64,000 bases of DNA from Atriophallophorus winterbourni. Taxonomy: Eukaryota > Platyhelminthes > Trematoda > Plagiorchiida > Microphallidae. The notes beneath the pieces were generated by a model, which did not search any database, had not been told where the DNA came from, and saw nothing but the letters and a program-made list of their open reading frames with translations. The position numbers and the translations under genes were made by a program. Below are positions 51,301-63,255 of this stretch, one piece after another; the first letter of the stretch is position 1, and the number at the start of each line of letters is the position of its first letter. The DNA lies in contig JACCGJ010015250.1 of NCBI GenBank assembly GCA_013407085.1, positions 1-64,000 of the forward strand. The letters run 5' to 3'.

Positions 51301-54300
51301 ATATACATATATTTGTAATTTTTGGCATTGTACTTACTTCTACGCCTGCCACCTCGCCCTGTGCAAATAAACATCAAAGTAGATGGAATATGCAGTTTAC
51401 AATAAAATTTTAATTGCGTTAAAAATCCAGTATATTGATGTACATATATTACGTATTATTATATACACGCTTTAGTCTCGAGTAAAAATGTTTGCAAATT
51501 GGAACATTCGTTCAAAATTTTGTGTTCAAACACATTCACGTTTGGATGGACTACTGATGGGAAAAACTTGAATTCCAGAACATAAATCAAATCGAACCAC
51601 GGTGCTGACATACATCATCACGACGTAATATCTGATCTATCACTGAAGCAATCAATCTATTATATTGTTTGGCTTTCATTCACTCACGCCAAGATTGTCA
51701 ATTGTTTCATGCATTCTAATGTCTAGCTAGAATTCGTGGAACGTTTAGCCCCGGCAAGACGTTAATGTAAAACAAAGTTTGGATTCAAGGGCTCCTCAAT
51801 TTTATCGAAACCACACTATATTCCTGTATATTCCTGTATTCCAATATCATGATTGGTTTCAGATAAATAAATGTAACAGTCACTTTAGATTTAATCCTCA
51901 CTTGATATTAACCCCCATTTAAAAGAGCATTGCACCTATTGTTCTTAGCTTAATATTATGAAGAAAAAATTCGAATGTCTGAAGTTATTTGTAGGTTTTG
52001 AGGATGTAAGCAATATGATAAATGAGTAATAATTCGTATTTGAGAGCTAGTTCCCATAAAGCTTAAGGGGATTGATGCATTTTACAGTCTTATGTTAATA
52101 GAGAAAATGTTTTTCTGAATGCTTTTTGATATTTACATAATAATAAATTAATCGACAATTATATGAAATTCTTCAAAGTACAACTTTTCGTACATAAAGT
52201 TGGCATTAATTTCACAAATACTATCATGAGTTGTAACAAATTGAATATATGTATATTTCAACTCGATGGTATTGTACTCACGGCCTCGCCTTCTTCCACC
52301 TCCTATTGGAAAGCAATTTTCGTTTATTGGAAACAATTATAACTTCACAAAATATCAGAGATATATTATATTCAATCGATGTGTGAATGGAACCCTAGTT
52401 TGAAGAAGATTCAAAGTTCAATGTGTAATCTGTTTATAAAAACAGATATATATTTGATGTTTTTACGTGCAACCGCTTTTTATTATGGATTTTAATATTA
52501 ATCAATAAATTGTACAAAGTGCTACTCACTTCGACGCCTGCCTCCTCTCCCTTTTCAAAAGGAAAAATCGGCATATTAACACAGCACAATAGCAACCAAA
52601 AAATAATTCAATGTTGGTTGAAAAGAAAAATGTTTGCACGCTTAATATTTGCACACGTTGCAAGGGTTTACCTGCTATTCGCAATCACCAGGAAGAACAT
52701 TTTTATTAGGTATGCAAAACTTTCCTTGTCATTGAAAAGCCTATTTGTCAAATTCCAGTTACACGTAGTTATACTTGAATGCCACTGTTATAAGGGTTTA
52801 GTACAACAAACCACGGTTTTCAAACATGGAATCACAAAGTAATTCAATGCTCACTGAAGTAAATCTTACTGTCTCAGCCGGATGAAAAGCCAGAAACTGT
52901 TAGTGGTGTATAAGTGCTTGGGTTTGCGAGCCACATATTACTCCGTTCATCCAGTTGCACGTGTTTGCATGTAACTAAACGGGTTGGTTGTTGCAGTATT
53001 GACATAAAAGTTCATGCTATGTCAACCGTTTTGCCTATCTTCCGGGGTGGGCGAACCGTAATAGTTCTGTCCGCGAAAAGTAAAAAGAAACGCCGGAAAC
53101 AAGTCTTTGATGCCATAATACAAGGTTGAATATGTTCATTTTGTTTAAGCTAATATAAGTCACTCCATTTATGTGTGCATTTAATTAATCGTTGAAAATT
53201 CGAAATTATACCCACTTCTCTTGCTAACTCACCGTTTTAATCACAAAATCGGTTGAGTTTATAAAATTCGCCAATTTAAATAAAATTTTCTTTAAAAAAT
53301 TTGATGTTGGGCACATCCTCATCGGAATAAATAAGAACAATGTATATCTTCAGTCATGATCATTTACATGCATTTCCACCAGTTTCGTGCTGTTTGCACT
53401 CACCGGGTACGATCAGGATCCGCATGCCTTGAATATTATCTTTATTTGAACACAGAGTTTGCCGATCCGATATCTTGTTTACATTCATGTGCACAGTCGA
53501 ATCCCTACATGCGCGGTTGATTTATGCATTTCGTCAATTTTATGCACACTATTCTCGAACTTCCAACGTAATTAATTTCTACATGATTACAATTTCATTT
53601 TCCAAAAATGAAAAAAATAGAAATGCGTTGTTAAATTTCCATTTAAAACAACTTCCCTAAATTGTCTAGACGAATATTTAAAGATGGCTTTGGCTCATTT
53701 TCAGTAAATATGATAGAATAAATTTTAATTGGAATCAAACTAGATAAGCTGTAAATCATGCAATCTTTGTAGCCACTTTTGCCACATAACGCTAGTTGGT
53801 GGGAAGCTTCCTGCTAGAACATACGTAATATTAATTTAGCTATGCTTTGTTGCATTTTGATGATTATCTGGCTTATATGCCAGGTGCTAATATCCACTGT
53901 TTTTAGCACAAGGCGGTGTAGATTATACGATTTCTCCATTTAAAGACGGTGCTAGAATGTAGCGCTCATAATCCCAAATAACAATTGCACCAGTTTTATT
54001 ACGTTGGGGGTACCACACCTCTCTGAGTGTGCAGCTGGATTGTATCGACAGCGGACAGTCCACCTGAAGGTCGAAGGTAATATCCGCTCTGACACCGATA
54101 CATCTCTCTGTAATTTATTTCTGCTCAATAACCAATCCACAAAATTTGACGCACTTCCAAAAAATCTGCTCAGGCAAGTGTGCTTTAAACGGACTTAATT
54201 CATAGAATCTAAAAGGAAAACTCCTCAAAGTTAATTATTAATTTTACTAATTAGCATGTTATTTATTATGTTGTACATATATCACACGGTGTATAATTGG

Positions 54301-57300
54301 TTAATGGCATAAGTCGGGGTAAATATCATGTGATGGGCAGTGTGATCAGTTTAGTATTGAATACTAGTGATATTTTTAGTCTCGGTTCAGTACATATACT
54401 TATATTCTGAGTCGGCAATTTTTTTACGTAATAATATGTAATGCAATACTTTTCACTTACTTCGACGTCTACCTCCACGACCTTCTAGTTTACACAAATA
54501 AGCAAAATTGATGCCATGTCATCATTAATATCAATTTTTAACATCACATAGAAAACGATAAATAGTTAGGACAAGTAACGCAGTAAAATATATGTATATG
54601 ATAATTTTATTGTTTTATTGTTTTGTTAACGTGTATTTACTCCAAAATTTTGCGAATTGAAACGATCAAAATATCCGTTAGTTAGCACGAAAATTATCAC
54701 ATAAATATAGACATTTTATATGGTTTCGAGCAGAGAAATCTAAGCATCTAATTTTGCAGGAAAACCTAGTCATGATACCTCATGAAAAATCGTTCAGAGC
54801 CAAAGATTGACGAATTGGTCCATGGCTCCTGGATATATTGTTGCTTTTGTACTGGAATCATGATGAAGCTATCCCTTTCCATCAAGTTTGGTTATTGAAG
54901 ACGTATATAACCAAAAGCATTAGAAAATGGCACTGTGAATATCAATCCATCAAAATCGGAAAAATATTTTGTTTTCTTTTTCTACCATCACAAGAGAGAT
55001 GTTATAAGTTTGAACGGGAACTGGTTTGGATTAAATGGATGAAGATATTGACATCAGGGATATTCTAAAACGAAAGATCTCGTTATGTGGATAGCATCTG
55101 CTTGATCGAACTTTTAGTTTGAAGCGTAGTATAATTGGTCTCAAAATCGAGCCAGATGTCGATGTTTTTACAAGTATGTGATTATATTTGTTTATCCTTC
55201 CATTTTTTAAGCATAATCTGTCTATCAAAGAAATCCCAAATAAAACAGGTCTTTTGACGTCGCTCTAATTGTTCCCAAATATGCATGAACGCCGATGTTT
55301 CGTTCGAAAGGTGTCAGGAGGTTTAAAGTCACTCTCACATTTTCTGCAGCTTATTTAGCAACTGTCCTTGTTATATAGTGATTAATCATTGGTTACTTCC
55401 CAATATATCAAGAATTTTAGCCTTACCATATTTCCAAAAAGAATTTTTTAATTATAACTTTCGTACTGTATTTACAATTACAATACTGATTTAGCGTCTA
55501 AATGTTAATGCTAACTTTATTTGTTTTGTTATTCAATACTTAATGAAATCAAACTCACTTCTACGTCCAAAACCACGCCCTGGAAAAGGGTTATATTTTT
55601 TATTCCAATCTCGGAAATTATTTTGTCTTTGCATTAATATAAATATGCATTTCTCAAATATTACATGGAGGTAATAAATGAAGTTTATTTGTTACCATAG
55701 CGAGTACGATTACATTTACGAGAAATTTAATTGGTGAATATGTATATATTACATTTATAATAAAGTTTTCCCTTCATGATGTATTGGTAAAAGGCTGATT
55801 CTTATAGGCATAATGACATTTAGATGTAATTTAATCCTAGCGAGTTAGCTGTGTGAATCGTTATCATATTGTAACTGATGATCAACTTGTCATTGATCGA
55901 TGTTTTTCTCTAGGTTACTTGAAAAAATGTATTTAATATAATTAAGATTGACAACACAATTCCATTCCATAAAACACATCGTGACTGAATTCCATCGGCT
56001 CTGTACAATATTGAATTCATACATTTTGGTACGAAAAATCTGTTTTTAATGTGGGCTTGAAACAGTGTAAAAAGATTATTAAAAACCAGTAATGAGTAAT
56101 GCTACCATCCCCCTTTATTTTCTCATCGCATCCGGTTTCCTGCTATTTGTCGTTATCAAGCGCACACGGTAGGACGTAACAAACGCATTCTGAATGTCAG
56201 AATGTTTTCATTATATTTTTCACGATTTCAATGGGTAAGTCCTTCACTCAAATTCAGTCTATCTATTAATGGATCTTCAATAATTACTCAAGCTTGAACA
56301 GATATTAGACCCGATTTTTGCAGGAATGAAATGTAACGGGTTAACATTTGCGTTGATTGGTAGTAAAACAGTTCACTGAAAGGAACATTGCTTGCCGCAA
56401 TCAAGCGTATAAAACAAAAACACTTTGGATCTATTCGATGATGAGTTGAAGCTTCAAAATATTTGACTTTTTGAAAATAAAACTTTGCACTGTTGCGTTG
56501 GATTTGGTCACAAGAACCAACATTATTTGTTTATCGAAACGAGCAGGTTAATTTTGTTCATGCTAACTTGTTCGATTTTGTGATTGGAGGATCAATGTTA
56601 TATCCACAACACCAAAGCGCACAACAAGCCCAGACTTTGTCTGTGGTATGCTTGTTGTTTCATCGTAATATCAACGTTACTAATGGACTTTGTATCAGAC
56701 ATGCCAACAAGTTAAGTTTCGTGGGTGTAATAATTGATTAATTTATATTTAGGTGGATCATAGTAGTCTTTTGTGAGTGTTTTAATTTAGGTTGAATATG
56801 AGATCTCTCGATGTAACTAATATTTAATATTTTGTCATATCCAGTTTATTTTTATTACGTTTTACCAAGAGTTGTTAACGTGATATATCATCGAATATAT
56901 GCGTGGCACGTATTTTAATCATTATTATTTAATCGAAGTACACATTTGATTATCACATTTATTTTATAAATATATAAATCTTTACCAATTTAATCAATTA
57001 GATGTTTCTAACACATTGAACTTTACAATACTACATTTCTATAAAAACTAAATTCAGCTACATTGAATTTAATTTTAATCATATCAGATATGCGTGAGTG
57101 TTGCGTAAATTCGTTTGTGCGTTACGATGGAAATTAACAATTTCATGAAGCATTAAATTAGTTGATTTGAAGATGATTGTACTTATCGAAACAAAATTTA
57201 TTAACTCCCAACATTTTTTATTCATTATCGAATACATTAATTGCGCCAAGTGTTCACAAAAAGTCGTAACTCTGTGCGAAGCTGAGACGATTTCCCATGG

Positions 57301-60300
57301 TCAAATATTGATTGAGCATTGATCATCAAAATTTTAATAACGTTAAAAATATATCGCGCGTAAAGTTTCATGAGACTGTAATTCAAAGTAATTCAAAGTA
57401 ATTCAAAGTTTTAATGGTCCAAAAAGTAAATACTTTACAGTAACCACAGATTAAAAATATTGAGAATTCATAAAACAACACAAATGTTTTATACACATGG
57501 AAAGTCAGCACGTGTATTCAAGTGCAAGGTTGGGTTTGGTCAACATATACTTGTCAAGTTCAGCCTTGAACATGTTCAGGCTTGTTGCGCAAATGATATG
57601 TGGGGGCAGGGAGTTCCATAGAAAACAGACTCTGACAGCAAAGAAAAACCTTCGAAAAGTTGATCTGGAGTGTGGAATAATTAACTTGTATCCATGCGAT
57701 CTGCTACCACGTGCTTCTTGCCGATGAAACAGGTGTTCGAGTGGGTGATCTACTGTATGCTGAATATTGAAAAGCAGGATCAAGTCACCCCTGAGACGAC
57801 GGTACGAAAAGTCAAAGAGGTTTAGTGTTGCAATCCGCTCCTCGTATGGCCTGTTGTATAGTCCGGTCACCAGTTTTGTAGCGCGGTGGTATACCCGTTG
57901 CAGCAAGGTCATGTCCTTTTGTAACCATGGGGACCATGCTTGAACAGCATACTTCATTGTTGGTCTGATATAGGTGTTAATTATACGTGGGAGTATCTGC
58001 TTTGAGAAATGACCAAAGATCCTTGTGAGCAATGCTAAGCTTTGGCAGGACTTTTTTGTATACAACAGAACAGTGCCGTGAAGACTTCAGGTTAATGCTA
58101 ATCCACACACCCAGGTCTTTCTCTTCAGTAACCCATGAAAGTTGCTGAGATCCCAGAGAGTATGTGAATTCGAATGATTTACCGACGTTCAACATTTTAC
58201 ATTTTTGGATGTTGAATGATAAGCAGTTCCGCAAGGACCAATTATGAAGTGCTTCGAGATCTTTTTGGAGAATTTGGCAATCTTCTATGTTGCGTATGCT
58301 AGTCCAGACTTTGATGTCATCCGCAAATAAAATGATTTTTCTGCGTACGATTTCGGGTATATCATTCGCGTACACGAGGAAGAGTATTGGCCCCAAGACT
58401 GAGCCTTGAGGTACGCCACTTGTAACTTCTACTGGGCTGGATAGTGCCCATCAACTCTAACCCTTATAACTCTACCAGTCAAGTAATCCTTTATCCAGGC
58501 CAATAGTCTGCCGCATACCCCGAGCTGCTCCAATTTTTGTAGCAGTATGCTGTGGTTAACACGATCAAAAGCTTTAGACATGTCCGAGTAACACGCATGG
58601 ATAGGGCATCCATCGTCCACGGCTCGAGTCTAATTATCAAGTGTTATGAGAAGATTGGTGAGACAGGAGTGTCTTGTCCTGAATCCGTGCTGTGCGATGG
58701 AAGGAAGCTTATTTTGTTCCAAGTGTTTGATAAGTTCGTCGGCCACAAGTCGTTTGAGAACTTTAGAGACCACTAGCAACAACGTGACTGGTCTGTAGTT
58801 AGACACATCAGATCGGTTCCCTCCTTTGTATATCGGAGTGATTATTCCACATTTCCAGTCATTAGCAACCGTGCTACAACTCAAGGATAGGTTGAAAAGG
58901 TCAGAGAGTGGTGAGAATAGAGCATGGGCGCATTGCTTCAGGATGAATGGTGTTATTTCATCAGCACACGGGGATTTTTTGTATTTAACAAGCGTAGCTT
59001 TACCAGGACACTCTCGTGTGTCACAACGATTTCGTGTATTGTATTCTGCGATTTAAATGCAGGTATATCGAAGATACGCGCTCGTTAGTGTAGAACAGTC
59101 TAGAGTAAGATTGAGCAAGTTCGTTAGCGGCTTCGAGAGCTGTGGATGTAGTTCCAGTCGTTGTAAGTAAAGCGGAAACACCTGGCTTTACCCTGGCCTT
59201 TCTGTTCACGATCTAGAAGAGAAGCTTCGGATTTCGTTTAATTTTATCCATCAGATTCATTCGATAATTTTCTTTATCCTCCTGGACAGGTTTATTAATT
59301 TTGTTTCTCAGCAAACAGTATGATTCCCAAGATTCAGGTGTTAAATTCAGTACGTGGATTCTCCACGCACAGTTTCTTACCTTTATCCATTTCCGTTTTC
59401 GACTCCGGATCACGAATTTGAATCTTTTTTTGAGTTGTTTTGAAACATATTTTGAGTGGAGTTCTATTTTTCGGTTGATTTTCTGAAGTATCGATGACCA
59501 GCATTGTTGGACATCAGTGCTAATCGGTGCCCAGTCGGCGACTTCTTGAAGAGACATTGATAATGCAACCGTATCGATTTTTCTTATCAACTTCTGAGCA
59601 TCACTTGCTCTTATCGCTTCAGATATATAGTCGAAAACAATGACTACATGATCACTCTTTCCAAGAGGTGCTTCATAACGGATATCCTCGATGACATTTT
59701 TCTCGCTAGTCAAAACAAGATCGAGAATGGACGGTGTGTTTGTGCCTCTGAAGCGAGTGCTGCTTGAGATGTGGTTGAATAAAGGAATTTCGTTGAACAT
59801 TTTGTAGAATAGATGATCAAGAGAGTTCACCGGTGGAATCTCGCTTTTTAGTAAATTCGGGAGATTAAAGTCACCCATGATCAGGACGTTGTTTTGATAT
59901 CTGGAAACAACCAGCTGATTTTTCTCAATTAAACTAGCATTGTATGCTTCGTCTGCTGACGGTGGTCGGTAAATGACACCAACAACACAGTTTTCACCTG
60001 TTGCTAATTCAAGTGAACACCAAAGTGTATCTTCCAGTATCAAATCATTATCCGTGATTTCTCTGAACGTGAGGTGTTGATCATAGTAAGTAGCAACACC
60101 TCCTCCTCCACGATCCATTCGAGTACGATGAAAAAGAAACATGTTTGGAATGGAAATTTCCTCCTCAACTAATTGCAGATTGAATCAAGTTTACGTTTCG
60201 GCTATCAGGAGTGGTGAATAATTTTGACAAAGCTCGATTAGTTCGGGTAACTTATTTATCACGCATTGTGCGTTGGTGTATAAACATTTGATGGTAGATC

Positions 60301-63219
60301 TTGATAAAAGTGTTGGATGATGAGTATTTGAGCAGGTAAGTTGAGTACGTGCCAAAGATGGTGGGCCTCGTGTTAATGGGTATATTACATCACCGACTCC
60401 GATAGAGTCGGTCGACATCCGTTTTTTGGAGCAGGAGTCCCGGCATCACTGTGCTCAGTACCAACGGGTCCGGCAACTTCCACGATAGAGCAGGTTTTCA
60501 GGTGTTTACTGACAATTTTGATCTCTCTTGGAACTTTGTATCGATACTGTTTCCAGTTGTTAAGCACGGTGTTCACCATAGTGGTGGTCAAGATGGTCAG
60601 TTTAAGGGGTCGTGGAACATTACCTTCGTAATTCGATGACTCCGGGATTCGGAACGTCTCGATAACCGTAACATTGGTGGTTTGGATAGCATTACTGATA
60701 AATCTCCACTGTTGTAGGTCGTGGTTGGATTTATACTTTTTATCTGAACCGGTGGCTTCTTCTGGGACATTTAAGAGAATAAGGGTGCGCTTGTTGCGAT
60801 CGTTTACTTTATTTTGGTTACCTTTCGGTGGTGATTTTGCCCGTTCCGACCAGGGCACATCAACAAATACACGAGATGTATTTTCCATGCCGTCTGGTAG
60901 CAAGTATGTCGACAGAAGTACATCTTCAAAATCCTTCTCATTTTGCACTACTACCTTGAGCAACCGCGGCTTATCTTGGTGTAGCGCTTTGAGAGGACGA
61001 CTCAAGCGAATCAACGAAACCGGGTGGATCGCTTTGAGATTCATGCCAGTGCACAGTTTCAACCATTCAGCCAAATCATTCTGATGTCTATTCGAAAATA
61101 ACGTCTCAGTCGACTCTGGCACGTTGGTGCAGATGACACTAAGAGAAATTCCTTTCGAGGCAACTTTCGCTAATGGGGCCTTCGATGTGAACGTCTTCGG
61201 CTTTAAGACGCTTTTAACACTCTGCTGGGTGCTGTGCTGCAACAATTCAACCTTTTCCATAGATTGGTTTGTTGATAAAGTTGAGTATGATGGATAATCT
61301 ACCGGCTCTTCGGCAGTAACGACGGGTAACGACGGTGTCTTTATGACGTTTATTATCAGTTCATTTAGTTTTTGTATACTGGATTCCATTCCATTTAGAC
61401 GCGTCTCAATATCATATTCAGGGGTTTTCGTCGCCGAGGCTGACGGTGTTGATTTGGCCTTGCAAATCAGACAAACATAACAAACACCAGGTCAATTATC
61501 TCCATGACTAATCGATACTAAATCCGAGGTCTGCGATTTGTCGCATTTAGCATGAACTTTCGACAAACAATCGTAACACGTGACAGACTTTGCCTTAGGA
61601 TTTACCTACTTTCGGCAAACCGCACACATGCAGCCCGGTGCGCTTTGTTTTCGTTTCGGGGTCATCCGGTCAGGGTTATGAGCAGCACTGTTCAGTGGTT
61701 TGTGCACGAGCATATGCTCTGTCGAGCGATCGATGATGAATATAGTGTGCGCGACAAAAAATTCAGTGTTCATGAAAAAGAGCAAAATCAGAATTTAATC
61801 CGGTGATACTCTTCAGTACTTGATCGCACGATGTTGAATGTAGGACCAGTCGACGGCGAAGAATAAGATCTTTTGAATGACGTTTATCCCTTTGAGGACT
61901 TGAAGAGTATTAACGGAGTTGCACGCGTAAATCCAATATGGGAAAATCACGATGAATCCCAATTTGCTCGTATTATCGAATACCGCTACGAGTGGTATAT
62001 CCAGAAAGCTGACTTCGAGAGGAGTCCAACAACGTATAATATATCCACGTAGGAGTAAGTTTAAGAAAAGTATATCCTGATAATCAGGAGCTCAAAATAA
62101 TGCGACCGCACGGCACGTTGTTGATCGTTGTATCAACAAGTTGATTTGATTCGTAGGTTCAAACTAAATAGCGACCATTCTCAAGGCCTAATTTCTTTTC
62201 TAAAACAGTTCCTGAGAGAAAACCTTGGACTGTTGCGAGAAACTTCTGTTGTTTTACGAACAACATACTTCTGGATATGAATCGAACATACAACTCTATT
62301 AATATTATATGAGTTATAGTAACAAAGAAAGCACCCAATATATCACGATAATCCCGAGGAGCATTCAAGTGGCATTCGACAACCAAAACTGATCGTTCTC
62401 AAATTTATAATTTTCTTTCAGTAAGAATATATACATTATAAACTCACTTGAACTGCGCGGGTTAATACCTGAAGAATTGAGAAAAAATTATAAATTATAT
62501 TCGGTGAAGATTAATGGAAAACAAGTTAATTGATATTAATGAAAAGGATATATCCACGAATTCCATTTCTCGAGTTAATTATCAATTTACCAGTCTCCTA
62601 ACCGAACTATTATAATATTTATGTATCATTCGGTACAGTGAGCCTCGTAACAGTGGAATAATGGTAAATATTTTTTGATTTTGAAGTAAAATAGGGTTCC
62701 GACAAAGAACCAAAATATTGAAACACAGAATCGCACCGTGATATAGTTGATGTATTCAAAAATCCGTTTGTGTCAATTCATGATCCAGACTACATTTAAA
62801 GATAGCAATCTGTTCGTTGAAGACTTCGAAGTTGAGGAAAATCACCAGATATCATGCTCTTTTCGTTCTTATCGGTGGCAAGCTTAATGGGTTTCAACGA
62901 TAGTCTTAGGTAAATTGTGAACATTAGCTTTATATCGAGATGATATTAATTTTTATACAGTTCCAATATCTCAATCCATAATCAAATGATATTTGGAATG
63001 TATCTTCGAACCTACAGCTTGAAATAGATGTTGAAAATCTAGGTCAAATTCAATTGAAAACTGGGAATCGCTTACCGGTTAAGTCACCTGAAATGCGATA
63101 CCAAAATTGATTTTATTATTTTCTAAAGAACTTGCAAACATTGCATAATTAATTACAAATTTTTATGTTTATATCCGTTTCTTCTATTTTAGAACCCTAA
63201 TAACAATACACATATTATC

Positions 63220-63255
<36 letters not shown>

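Larger units (their letters stand above)
57377..61760 (-). mobile_element. CR1-like LINE with ORF1 and ORF2, inactive
   Basis: The longest LINE in the window, in sense with the micro-exon gene. It has a degenerate PHD-like ORF1 start near 61.6 kb, ORF1 60385-61389, ORF2 with endonuclease and RT, and three terminal CTTTGAATTA repeats (57377-57411, minus view). The 5' end is uncertain. Confidence 0.85.

Noticed and set aside
51338..51358. Reading the 21-nt exons in frame 0 as acidic GEVAGVE-like peptides
   Set aside because: Substitutions between copies are then mostly non-synonymous, and the 12-nt exons upstream have stops in that frame.
51595..51640. An 18-nt candidate exon with GTATGT donor near 51.6 kb
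   Set aside because: It has a TGA in the gene phase and a poor pyrimidine tract.
53396..53405. ACTCAC at 53.4 kb as a minus-strand micro-exon donor
   Set aside because: It lies inside a hammerhead relic (the GTGAGTGC part of the core and stem II), and no acceptor is nearby.
57377..57411. Three GTAATTCAAA repeats as a minisatellite or regulatory site
   Set aside because: They are the 3' terminal repeats of the adjacent CR1-like LINE.
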